NCBI RefSeq assembly: GCF_900013425.1
Contig: NZ_FBXK01000005.1
Coordinates: forward strand, 1,302,001 to 1,366,000
Origin: Sphingobium sp. Z007
GTDB lineage: Bacteria > Pseudomonadota > Alphaproteobacteria > Sphingomonadales > Sphingomonadaceae
Direction of reading: 5' to 3'
Length of the DNA stretch: 64,000 bases
Shown piece after piece: positions 14,461-21,884 of this stretch. Position 1 is the stretch's first letter, and the number at the start of each line of letters is the position of its first letter. The notes under the pieces were generated by a model. The model saw nothing but the letters and a program-made list of their open reading frames with translations. It ran no database searches and had not been told where the DNA came from. The position numbers and the translations under genes are program-made.

Positions 14461-14697
14461 ATGACCGGCATCCATCCGGCGCCAAAGGAATTCACGGGCG
14501 ACCAGCTTAGCGCTGACCCGATCCTGCGCTATTTCCACTATTCGCACCTGCCCGAGTTCCTTCAGGCGGCGTCCAAGCCTTTCTGTGATCTGGCGGGGTT
14601 GATCATCGAGACGCTGCCCCGCAACCCGGAACGCACTGTCGCCCTGCGCAAGCTTCTGGAAGCCAAAGACGCGGCTGTCCGCGCCAACGTCAACTGA
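14461..14697 (+). CDS. Acb2/Tad1-like helical-hairpin protein (candidate anti-CBASS/anti-Thoeris sponge)
   Basis: 78 residues from the ATG at 14461 (GAGGAG upstream). The pattern is a short Tyr/His-containing start (YFHYSHLPEFLQ), a helix 'SKPFCDLAGLIIETLP' and a second helix 'ERTVALRKLLEAKDAAVRAN'. This matches by eye the small Acb2/Tad1 hairpin family, whose signature is 'P..RE..LAL.KLEEA..WA..A'. Family members sequester cyclic nucleotides or cyclic ADP-ribose isomers used by CBASS or Thoeris defence. The assignment rests on pattern memory, so the ligand is unknown. It sits between the methylase and RusA in the early region, which suits an anti-defence role. Confidence 0.55.
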   Translation: MTGIHPAPKEFTGDQLSADPILRYFHYSHLPEFLQAASKPFCDLAGLIIETLPRNPERTVALRKLLEAKDAAVRANVN

Positions 14698-14707
14698 CAT
14701 CACCGGA

Positions 14708-14726
14708 CCCCGGCCGCGCGCCGGGG
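14708..14726. other. GC-rich hairpin between early genes
   Basis: CCCCGGC-CGCGC-GCCGGGG, perfect 7-bp arms with a 5-nt loop, just after the stop of the Acb2/Tad1-like gene and before the RusA gene. There is no T-run. It could attenuate transcription or stabilise an mRNA end. Confidence 0.4.
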
Positions 14727-14751
14727 CGAGGATGAGATCAGCGGGTGCCCT

Positions 14752-15102
14752 ATGATTATCGAACTGCCCTTCCCAGCGTCGATCCTGTGGCCGAACGGTC
14801 GCGGGCATCACATGCGCAAGCATAAGGCGACAAAGACCCACAAGGGATGGGCGCGCGTGGCCGCGCTGGCGAAGCGCGCAGACGCCCCGTCGGGAGATCG
14901 ACTGCGTCTCGTTGCCACGTTCCACTGCAAACCGGCAGGCCCCCTGCCTGACAAGGACAATGCCGGGGCCAGCATCAAAGCCTATCAGGATGGCATCGCC
15001 TGGGCGCTCGGCGTCGACGATCGCCATTTCGGCCAGCCCGTCGTCCAGTTCGGCGACCGCGCCAAATATGGCAAGGTCATCATCGAGGTCGTGGCGACAT
15101 GA
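14752..15102 (+). CDS. rusA: RusA-family Holliday junction resolvase
   Basis: 116 residues, the usual length of RusA. The acidic catalytic cluster is visible in 'PLPDKDNAGASIKAYQDGI' (D67, D69, D80) and 'GVDDRHF' (D89/D90), with K76 in the expected place. The protein would cut four-way junctions arising in phage replication or recombination. It lies directly before the replication initiator and overlaps it by ATGA. Confidence 0.88.
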   Translation: MIIELPFPASILWPNGRGHHMRKHKATKTHKGWARVAALAKRADAPSGDRLRLVATFHCKPAGPLPDKDNAGASIKAYQDGIAWALGVDDRHFGQPVVQFGDRAKYGKVIIEVVAT

Positions 15103-16151
15103 GCTGGGAGGCTGAGAACTGGGCGCGACAGCAACGCACCGGCGACCCTGTCACCAAGGCGGTTCTGGTAGGCATCGCCAACTGGATGAACCCCAAGGGC
15201 GATCAATGTCAGGTGTCCATGCGCCGACTGGCGGACGAGGTCGAGATATCGATTCGGACGGCGCAGCGGCATGTGCAACGGCTGGCTGAAATGGGCTTCG
15301 TCGAGAAGTCTGAAGCCGTGCGCAATGACGGTGGACAGGGCTGGAACAGCTTCCGTTTCCCCGGATACAAGCCGCCCAAAGTGTCGCATGTTCCGCCGCC
15401 CGGAAAGGCCGATACCCCCCATGACAAATTGACAGGGGGGGAGGGTGACAAATTGACGCCCCCCCATGACAGATTGTCACCCTCCCCCGCGACAGATTGT
15501 CATGGGGAGGGTGACATAGCTGTGTCAGGGGAAGGATCTGATAAGGATAATAAAACCCCCCATAGTCCCCCAAGGGGGGATGATATTGCTGGAAAGCGCA
15601 ATCGGGGTAACAGGATTCCCGAAGACTGGTCCCCGCCTGCCATCGCCGCCCTGCCCCCAGGTGCCAAGGCCAAGGCGCGGCAATGGCCCGCCGGTGCGTA
15701 CGAAGCGGAAGCGGAGGCGTTCCTCAACTTCTGGCTGGCGGAAGGCCGCGCAGGCTCTCGCAAGCTCGACTGGACCCGCACATGGTGCAACCGGATCAAC
15801 GAGATCACCGGCCGCGTGCTGCGCGACGCGAAAGCAGGGGTGCGCCACACCGCGCCGGCGGCGCCCGGCCCTGTCCAGCCGCCAAAGGCGCATGACACCA
15901 GCCGTGAGTTCGCAGCGGCGGCAAAGATCCGCGCGCAGGCCAAGGTCAAGCTGGGCGATCAGATTTACGGCCAGTGGGTAGCGCCGTCTCGGCTCGACAT
16001 CGATGCGTGGACGGTCACCGTCGTCGCGGTCAGCAGCTTCGCCAGCAGTTATTTGCGCGACAACTACGCCAACGAGATCGGCCAAGCGATGCATGCAGTG
16101 CTCGGCCCGGACGCGGACTTGCGCTTCACGCACGAAACGCCAGCGGCATGA
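15099..16151 (+). CDS. Phage replication initiator: N-terminal HTH, internal iterons, C-terminal DnaA-domain-I-like module
   Basis: 350 residues. About 20-80 is a winged helix-turn-helix ('CQVSMRRLADEVEISIRTAQRHVQRLAEMGF') of the lambda-O/RepA type. Residues about 100-165 are low-complexity (PHDKLTGGEGDKLTPPHDRL) and are encoded by DNA iterons. 'WLAEGRAGSRKLDWTRTWCNRIN' is the motif common to phage replication proteins of this class. The last 75 residues ('GDQIYGQWVAPSRLDID...SSFASSYLRDNYANEIGQAM') look like the N-terminal DnaA domain, which in DnaA recruits the helicase. The gene thus resembles lambda O, with the origin inside it. The following gene carries the complementary DnaA domain IV. 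Confidence 0.8.
   Translation: MSWEAENWARQQRTGDPVTKAVLVGIANWMNPKGDQCQVSMRRLADEVEISIRTAQRHVQRLAEMGFVEKSEAVRNDGGQGWNSFRFPGYKPPKVSHVPPPGKADTPHDKLTGGEGDKLTPPHDRLSPSPATDCHGEGDIAVSGEGSDKDNKTPHSPPRGDDIAGKRNRGNRIPEDWSPPAIAALPPGAKAKARQWPAGAYEAEAEAFLNFWLAEGRAGSRKLDWTRTWCNRINEITGRVLRDAKAGVRHTAPAAPGPVQPPKAHDTSREFAAAAKIRAQAKVKLGDQIYGQWVAPSRLDIDAWTVTVVAVSSFASSYLRDNYANEIGQAMHAVLGPDADLRFTHETPAA
15422..15527. repeat. Five iterons at about 22-bp spacing: candidate phage replication origin
   Basis: Copies: TGACAAATTGACA (15422), TGACAAATTGACG (15446), TGACAGATTGTCA (15467), CGACAGATTGTCA (15490) and a longer dyad TGACATAGCTGTGTCA (15512). Start-to-start spacings are 24, 21, 23 and 22 bp, about two helical turns. 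G- or C-rich tracts (for example GGGGGGGAGGG) separate them, and an A-rich stretch (GATAAGGATAATAAAA) follows at 15539-15554. The layout matches lambda ori: iterons within the initiator gene followed by an easily melted segment. Confidence 0.7.
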
Positions 16152-16167
16152 CGGGGGGACGATAGAA

Positions 16168-16614
16168 ATGCCTGAGCTCAAGAAATATTGCCGCCAGTGC
16201 GATGCGCGCGTGTCCGTCTCGGATGCGAACCGCTGCGCTTGGCGCTTCTGCAAGGCCAAGCAGAACTGGCCGATCACGTCGGGCCGCTACACATCGCCTG
16301 CGCTGCTCGCCACAGTGTCGAACTCGCCGGTCGAAATCTGCGAGATCATCTTCAAGGTTGCCGGTGACGATCAGGCCATCGTCGCCGAGATCCGCCTCGA
16401 TTCGCAGGTCGAGCGGCTGTTGCGCATGCGGCAGGCGATCATCTGGACGGCGAAAGGCCGCGGCTATTCCTTCCACAAGATCGGCCGCGCCATCAACCGA
16501 GACCATTCGACCGTGATCCACGCCTATCGCATCGCGCGCGGCCTCATCGAAACCGACCCAGCCTTCCGCGCCCGCTGCGTGGCGCTGGCGATTGACGAGG
16601 CACATGCGGCATGA
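16168..16614 (+). CDS. DnaA domain IV-like DNA-binding protein with a Cys4 motif
   Basis: 148 residues from the ATG at 16168. The N-terminus has a zinc-finger-like set C8-x2-C11-x11-C23-x4-C28. Residues 84-125 match the DnaA C-terminal DNA-binding domain: 'RMRQAIIWTAKGRGYSFHKIGRAI' followed by RDHSTVIHAYR, where (R)DHSTV.HA is the DnaA signature that contacts the DnaA box. The AAA+ ATPase domain is absent. The preceding gene carries a DnaA-domain-I-like module, so two DnaA parts occur on separate neighbouring proteins. It could recruit host DnaA, compete for DnaA boxes, or load helicase at the phage origin. The stop overlaps the small terminase start. Confidence 0.8.
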   Translation: MPELKKYCRQCDARVSVSDANRCAWRFCKAKQNWPITSGRYTSPALLATVSNSPVEICEIIFKVAGDDQAIVAEIRLDSQVERLLRMRQAIIWTAKGRGYSFHKIGRAINRDHSTVIHAYRIARGLIETDPAFRARCVALAIDEAHAA

Positions 16615-17336
16615 AGGGCCTTGCAGGCAAACAGGCGCGTTTCGTCGAAGAGTATCTCATCGATCTCAACGCCAGCGCCGCCTATCGCCGCGCCGGCTAT
16701 CGCGCACGCGGCAACTCCGCAGAGGCCAGCGCCGCCAAATTACTCAGGCATCCTAAGGTCTCGGTGGCGATCGCCGCCGCGCAGGCCGCGCGCTCCGAGC
16801 GCACCGAGATCACCGCCGACATGGTGCTGCAGCACTGGTGGGCGATTGGCACCGCGAACGCCAACGACCTGATCGAGATGCGCCGCGTGTGCTGCCGTCA
16901 CTGTTATGGCATCGACTTCGAATATCAGTGGATCGACGCCGCCGAATATGATTCCGCCATCAAGCTGGCGGCCATGGTAGAGAATGCGGACCCGCGCACC
17001 TTCCCGACTGATGACGGCGGCTATGGCTTCAATAAGACGCTGATCCCCCATCGCGCCTGCCCCAAATGCTTTGGCGAGGGGCGCGAAGATGTGTTTGCCC
17101 ACGACACACGTCAGCTCAAGGGCGCTGCCCGCCTGCTCTACGCCGGCGTCGAGATCACCCGCGACGGAATGAAGATCAAGATGCGCGACCAGGACAAGGC
17201 GATGGAGAACGTCGCCAGGCATCTGGGCATGTTCAAGGAGAAGATCGAGGTCGACGCCGGCGAGAACCTCGCCGCACTGATCGCAGCCCGTCGCGCCCGG
17301 GCGATGCGCAATCGTGAGCCTGACGGGAATCAATGA
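16611..17336 (+). CDS. terS: Terminase small subunit
   Basis: 241 residues. The N-terminal helix-turn-helix is typical of Terminase_2 ('LAGKQARFVEEYLIDLNASAAYRRAGYRA', then 'EASAAKLLRHPKVSVAI'). A long insertion carries two cysteine groups (C94/C95/C98 and C150/C153) that could form a zinc ribbon. The C-terminus is basic (ARRARAMRNRE). It recognises phage DNA and hands it to the large subunit. Its stop overlaps the large-subunit ATG. Confidence 0.88.
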   Translation: MKGLAGKQARFVEEYLIDLNASAAYRRAGYRARGNSAEASAAKLLRHPKVSVAIAAAQAARSERTEITADMVLQHWWAIGTANANDLIEMRRVCCRHCYGIDFEYQWIDAAEYDSAIKLAAMVENADPRTFPTDDGGYGFNKTLIPHRACPKCFGEGREDVFAHDTRQLKGAARLLYAGVEITRDGMKIKMRDQDKAMENVARHLGMFKEKIEVDAGENLAALIAARRARAMRNREPDGNQ

Positions 17337-18874
17337 GACATGATCCGTCACTCAGTGACGATGCGCTGTTGGCGGAGGCGATCGGCGATTTCACGCACGA
17401 TCCACTAGGTCACGTCCTCTTCTCGTATCCCTGGGGCGAGAAAGGGACGCCCCTTGAAAAGCATCCCGGCCCGCGCGTCTGGCAGAAAGAGGTGCTCGAA
17501 GACATAGGCGAGCATCTGTCCAATCCCGAGACGCGCTTCACGCCCTTGATGATCGCCCGCGCATCGGGTCACGGCATCGGCAAGTCCGCGCTGATCTCCA
17601 TGATCGCGAAGTGGGGCCTTGATACCTGCGACGATTGCAAGGTTGTCATCACCGCCAACACAGAACCCCAGCTGCGAACCAAGACGATTCCCGAGATCGC
17701 GAAGTGGGCGCGCATGGCGATCACCAACACATGGTTCAAGATTACCGCCTCCGCCCTCGCCTCGACCGTGCCGGGCCACGAGAAGAGCTGGCGGCTCGAT
17801 GCCGTCACATGGTCGAAAGAGAATACAGAAGCGTTCGCGGGCCTGCATAACGAGGGCAAGCGCATCATCATCATCTACGATGAGGCGTCCGGCATCGATG
17901 ACAAGGTATGGGAGGTCACGCTCGGCGCACTGACCGACGCCGACACTGAGATCATCTGGCTCGCATTTGGCAACCCGACCAAGAATACGGGCTGGTTTCG
18001 CCAGTGCTTCGGGAAGCTGCGCAACCGCTGGAAGACGAAGCAGATCGATAGCCGGTCGGTGGAAGGTACGAACAAAGCCTATCTGCAGGAGCTGGTCGAC
18101 ACCTATGGCGTGGACAGCGATATCGTGAAGGTCCGTGTTCGTGGCATGTTCCCGTCTGCCTCTTCCATGCAGTTCATAGGCTCCGACCTGGTCGAGGCCG
18201 CGCGTGCCCGCGAGCCCGTGGTGCTGCGTACCGATCCCGTCATCTTCGGCGTCGATGTCGCCCGCTTCGGTGATGACCATAGCACGCTCGCCATCCGCCA
18301 GGGCCGTGACGCGCGATCGCGCCCGTGGAAGCGCTGGTACAAAGAGGACACGATGCAGGTTGCGGGCGACATCGCGCTCGAAGCGATGAAGTGGCACCCT
18401 GATGCGATCATGGTCGACGTCGGCGCCATGGGTGCGGGTGTGATCGATCGCCTGCGCCAGATCCTGCCTGATACGCTGATCGTCGAGGTCGCATTCGGCG
18501 GCAAGGGCCGCGATGCCACATGGTCGGGCAATGTCCGCGTCCGCACGGCGAACAAGCGGTCGGAGATATGGACGACCATGCGCTCCTGGCTCGAATATGG
18601 CGCGATCCCCGACGAGCAGGCGATCGAGGACGATCTGATCGCCCCTGAATATAGCTATGATGCTGACCAGCGCATCCTGCTGGAACGCAAGGAGCACATG
18701 CGCGCTCGCGGTGTAGCCTCGCCCGATGATGGCGACGCCCTCGCCTGCACCTTCGCGGAGCCCGTCGCACCCCGCGCCCTGCCCGCCTCTCTCAATCCGG
18801 CCAGCTATGGTATCGGGCAGCAAGGCGATCGTTATGCCGGTGACGATGGCTTTGCAGAGGATCGCTACGCCTGA
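17333..18874 (+). CDS. terL: Terminase large subunit (packaging ATPase and nuclease)
   Basis: 513 residues. Walker A 'ASGHGIGKSAL' (about 77-87, K84) and Walker B 'IIIIYDEASG' (D183, E184) form the ATPase. The C-terminal RNase-H-like nuclease begins with 'VIFGVDVARFGDDHS' (about 303-316), and a further acidic segment is 'IMVDVGAMG'. Pumps DNA into procapsids and cuts the concatemer. A conserved intergenic element starts at its stop codon (18872-18905). Confidence 0.94.
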   Translation: MRHDPSLSDDALLAEAIGDFTHDPLGHVLFSYPWGEKGTPLEKHPGPRVWQKEVLEDIGEHLSNPETRFTPLMIARASGHGIGKSALISMIAKWGLDTCDDCKVVITANTEPQLRTKTIPEIAKWARMAITNTWFKITASALASTVPGHEKSWRLDAVTWSKENTEAFAGLHNEGKRIIIIYDEASGIDDKVWEVTLGALTDADTEIIWLAFGNPTKNTGWFRQCFGKLRNRWKTKQIDSRSVEGTNKAYLQELVDTYGVDSDIVKVRVRGMFPSASSMQFIGSDLVEAARAREPVVLRTDPVIFGVDVARFGDDHSTLAIRQGRDARSRPWKRWYKEDTMQVAGDIALEAMKWHPDAIMVDVGAMGAGVIDRLRQILPDTLIVEVAFGGKGRDATWSGNVRVRTANKRSEIWTTMRSWLEYGAIPDEQAIEDDLIAPEYSYDADQRILLERKEHMRARGVASPDDGDALACTFAEPVAPRALPASLNPASYGIGQQGDRYAGDDGFAEDRYA

Positions 18875-18905
18875 CCTTCCACCACCAGCATATTCTTGCC
18901 CGCCC
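18872..18905 (+). repeat. Intergenic element, copy 1
   Basis: The 34 nt starting with the terL stop codon, including ACCTTCCACCACCA and then GCATATTCTTGCCCGCCC, recur at 24603-24635 with one indel and two substitutions. Both copies begin at a stop codon and end just before the next gene. Candidate late promoter, processing or regulatory site. Confidence 0.7.
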
Positions 18906-18929
18906 ATGGCCTGTGTATCTCCATGGTCC

Positions 18930-19124
18930 ATGTGCATGCCCAAAGCCCCAAAAGCCACGACCGTACCGGAGCGCCAGGCTGCGCAGATGCCGGAGAAGGA
19001 TGCATCCACCCGCTCTGGTGATGACGCCCGCCGCCGGCGCGGCTTCTCGTCCCTGATCGTTACCGGCAACACAGCCGCCAGCGCAGCCGCGCCAGCAACG
19101 ACCACGACCGTCCTCGGCGCGTAA
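18930..19124 (+). CDS. Small phage structural/packaging-region protein
   Basis: 64 residues from an ATG at 18930 (MCMPKAPK...; an ATG at 18906 would add eight). The pattern is a short Pro/Ala-rich start followed by 'DDARRRRGFSSLIVTGNTA' and a Thr-rich end with LGA. Small proteins of this type ('RRR.G.SS.I.TG....') are often found between terminase and portal genes in podoviruses. The ATG of the portal gene directly follows its stop. The exact role is unknown. Confidence 0.55.
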   Translation: MCMPKAPKATTVPERQAAQMPEKDASTRSGDDARRRRGFSSLIVTGNTAASAAAPATTTTVLGA

Positions 19125-20804
19125 ATGGCGACGCTGAGCCTGAATCCCCAAAAAGAGCTTACGCTCAAGCAGCACGTGAAGGCGCGCGCTGTTACGATGC
19201 AGGCGCTTCTCGACGAGGAAAAGGCTGAGTGGCACGAGATCGCCGTCTATTCAGGCTATCCGATCACGGACGGTCTGATCTCGACCCATACCGGCCGCAA
19301 GCGTCCGCGGTCTCGCCCGCTCTATGACGGCCATTCGATCCGCGTGTTCCGCTATGTCGAGAGCGGCCTCTACAGCGGCAACAGTTCGCCCAATCGCCCA
19401 TGGTTCAACTTCGCCCTTAAGCGTGACCGTGGCGGCAAGTCCACCGCGACGCAGGCCACAAAGATATGGTTCGGCCAGTGCGTGTCCGTGTTGTCGATGA
19501 TCTTCGCGGCCTCGAACTTCTATCGCGTCGTGCGCTCCAACTATGGGCAGCTCGGCCGCTTCGGCAATGCCGCGGCGATCATGGATGATGACGACGAGTT
19601 CGGGATCAACTGCACCGCGCTCAAGATCGGCGAGTTCGCCTGTGATGTGAACCGGAAGGGTCGGGTCGATACGCTGCTCCGCTGGGTCCAGATGACCACG
19701 CGCCAGCTGGTCGACGGCTATGTCCGCCAGCTTGACGGCAGCATGGACTGGTCGCTGGTCGATCCGGCCGTGCGCACGGCGTGGGACGCATCGAGCTATA
19801 CGGCGACGTTTCTCATCTATCACCTGATCGAGCCCAACGCCGAATATCGCGAGCGCGGCTGGGGCGCGACCGGTATGAAGTGGCGTTCGGTCAAATGGAT
19901 GGCCTGCGACAGCGACCCTAATCGCATCCTTGAGAATCGTGGCTATATCGAGCAACCCTTCTGGGTGGCGCGCTGGGCGGTGGACGGCACCGACATATGG
20001 GCGACCGGCCCCGGACGCGACGCGCTCCCCGACATGCGCGAGTTGCAGGCCCAGTCCAAGCGTAAGGGCGAAGTAACCGACATGGTCGTCAAGCCGCCGA
20101 CGCAGGGGCCTCGCGACTTCCGGATGCGGCCGGGCCAGCACACCGCGCTGGCCAGCGTCGATGCTGGCAAGGTCGAAGTGGTGTACGAAGCGCCGTATCA
20201 GGCGATCAACCTTGTCGGCCAGGACGTACAGGAATGCCGTCGCGCGATCAGTGAGGCGACCTATGCCGATCTGTTCATGGCGATCACGGAACGCGATGGC
20301 GTGCAGCCGCTCAACGATCTGGAGACCCAGCTCCGCAACGACGAGAAGATGACGCAGCTCGGACCCGTGATCGAGAGCATCAACGCGGATATGCTCGCGA
20401 TCGCCGTGGAGCGCGCCTTCGGCATCGCCGTGCGTGGCGGCCTGTTCGAGCCCCCGCCGGAGGAACTGGAGGACGAGGAGCTCGACATCGAATTCATATC
20501 CGTCCTGGCGCAGGCGCAGAAAATGATGGGCGCGGGACAGACCGAGCGCTCCCTCGCCTTCGTCGGCGCCGTCGCCCAGTTCCAGCCCGACGCGATCGAC
20601 CTGGTCGACGGTGACGCGCTGGTGCGCGATCATTGGGAGCGCAGCGCCGCCCCGGCGGTCGGCATGCGTGACCCGTCCGTGGTCGAACAGATCCGTGCTC
20701 AACGCCAGCAGCAGCAACAGCAGGACCGCATGGCGCAAATGGCACAGCCCGCGAAGGCCGGTGTCGAGGCGGCCGCCCTCCTCAACGAGATCGGCCAGCA
20801 ATGA
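19125..20804 (+). CDS. Portal / head-to-tail connector protein
   Basis: 559 residues, within the range of the podoviral head-to-tail connector family (PF12236-like). The start ('LKQHVKARAVTMQALLDEEKAEWHEIAVYSGYPITDG') and the middle ('YEAPYQAINLVGQDVQECRRAISEATYADLFMAI') fit that family. The C-terminus has a Gln run (QRQQQQQQDR). It forms the dodecameric ring for DNA entry and tail attachment. Its stop overlaps the next gene (ATGA). Confidence 0.88.
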   Translation: MATLSLNPQKELTLKQHVKARAVTMQALLDEEKAEWHEIAVYSGYPITDGLISTHTGRKRPRSRPLYDGHSIRVFRYVESGLYSGNSSPNRPWFNFALKRDRGGKSTATQATKIWFGQCVSVLSMIFAASNFYRVVRSNYGQLGRFGNAAAIMDDDDEFGINCTALKIGEFACDVNRKGRVDTLLRWVQMTTRQLVDGYVRQLDGSMDWSLVDPAVRTAWDASSYTATFLIYHLIEPNAEYRERGWGATGMKWRSVKWMACDSDPNRILENRGYIEQPFWVARWAVDGTDIWATGPGRDALPDMRELQAQSKRKGEVTDMVVKPPTQGPRDFRMRPGQHTALASVDAGKVEVVYEAPYQAINLVGQDVQECRRAISEATYADLFMAITERDGVQPLNDLETQLRNDEKMTQLGPVIESINADMLAIAVERAFGIAVRGGLFEPPPEELEDEELDIEFISVLAQAQKMMGAGQTERSLAFVGAVAQFQPDAIDLVDGDALVRDHWERSAAPAVGMRDPSVVEQIRAQRQQQQQQDRMAQMAQPAKAGVEAAALLNEIGQQ

Positions 20805-21112
20805 GCAGGCAGGTAGAAGAGCAGGAGCTGCGCGACCTGGTGGAAGTTCGCGCTTTTCGACGATTTCTTTTCAGGATCGTAGAAAGCGCCGGTATCGCCA
20901 TCCCAGCCACCAAGGACGACACATCCCTTCGATTGGAAGGTCGGCGCGCCTTGGGGTTGGAAATTCTCGGATGGATCGATGCGGCCTTGCCGCACGCGAC
21001 CCCCAGCGCCCAGCCACTGGCCGCGCTGCACCTCGCCATATCCGAGGCTCTTACCCCCAAGGAGAAACCCAGTGCACGTCGGAATCGCTATGAAGATCAG
21101 TCGGAGGAATAA
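20801..21112 (+). CDS. Bbp19-like phage protein
   Basis: 103 residues. 'LVEVRAFRRFLFRIVESAGI', then 'RLEGRRALGLEILGWIDAA' resembles the small protein between portal and scaffold in BPP-1-type podoviruses (Bbp19: 'GRRF...LL..CG', then 'EGRRN.GL.LL.'). The role in virion assembly is not established. It overlaps the portal gene by ATGA and extends past the scaffold start. Confidence 0.7.
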   Translation: MSRQVEEQELRDLVEVRAFRRFLFRIVESAGIAIPATKDDTSLRLEGRRALGLEILGWIDAALPHATPSAQPLAALHLAISEALTPKEKPSARRNRYEDQSEE

Positions 21113-21884
21113 CCTCCTCTTGCGCACGGCAATGACGCCGATGGAGCGCCGTATCGGTCGTTTCATGCGTGCGCCCGATCATGATGCTGGCACCGGTGGC
21201 AGCGATGCGCCCGCCGATACTGTTGCGGACCCCGTCGCCGATCCGGTCGCCGACCCTGACGGCACGTTGCTCGGTGGCAATGCGGAACCCAAGGCCGAAC
21301 CCAAGCCTGATGCTGATCCGGAAGGAGGTGATCCCAAATCTCCCGACGAGGGAGGCGAGAAGGACAAGGATCCCGCCGCCTCCCTTATCGGTGCGCCCGA
21401 GAAATATGAGTTCGCCCTCGGCGAGGGTGTGACCTTCGACAAGGATGCGTTCGAGGCGATAGAGCCGATCCTTCGCGACATGGACCTCAGCCAGGACGCG
21501 GCAAACAAGATCATCGGCGGCTATGCCGAAAAGGTGCTGCCGGTCCTGCAACAGCGCGCGGAGACGCAGGCCGCTGAAGCGGGCCAGCAGCTTATGGCCG
21601 ATTGGGCGAAAGCGACGTTGGCGGACAAGGAGCTCGGCGGCGCACGGCTCGAGGAGAGCAAGGCGCTCGCCGCCCGCACCATTTCGCGGTTCCTCCCGCA
21701 GACCGAAGAAGGCCAGAAGTTCCGCACTTTCCTCAATGAATCAGGCCTCGGCAATCATCCCCAGATGATGCGGATGTTGTCGCGGATAGGGCGTGAATTG
21801 AGCGAGGCGAAAGTCGATCCGGGGACAGGGGGCGGCCGTCCTTTGACCACGGAAGAGAAATTCTACGGCCGGAAAGGATCATAA
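21072..21884 (+). CDS. Scaffolding protein
   Basis: 270 residues from a GTG at 21072, which has AAGGAG seven bases upstream; ATGs at 21090 and 21132 lack one. The N-terminal third is acidic and repetitive (VADPVADPVADP, then EPKAEPKPDADPEGGDPK). The rest is helical ('DAANKIIGGYAEKVLPVLQQRAE'), and the end is basic and compact (TTEEKFYGRKGS), as in scaffold proteins whose C-terminus docks to the shell. Its position directly before the capsid gene (shared A: TAATG) supports the assignment. Confidence 0.82.
   Translation: MHVGIAMKISRRNNLLLRTAMTPMERRIGRFMRAPDHDAGTGGSDAPADTVADPVADPVADPDGTLLGGNAEPKAEPKPDADPEGGDPKSPDEGGEKDKDPAASLIGAPEKYEFALGEGVTFDKDAFEAIEPILRDMDLSQDAANKIIGGYAEKVLPVLQQRAETQAAEAGQQLMADWAKATLADKELGGARLEESKALAARTISRFLPQTEEGQKFRTFLNESGLGNHPQMMRMLSRIGRELSEAKVDPGTGGGRPLTTEEKFYGRKGS

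Noticed and set aside
17405..19168. Long antisense open frame (587 codons) over terL
   Set aside because: It mirrors terL codon by codon and gives a biased, motif-free product; terL has Walker and nuclease motifs. Long antisense frames are common in GC-rich DNA.
19251..20801. Antisense open frame over the portal gene
   Set aside because: Same effect; the forward product is a recognisable portal.
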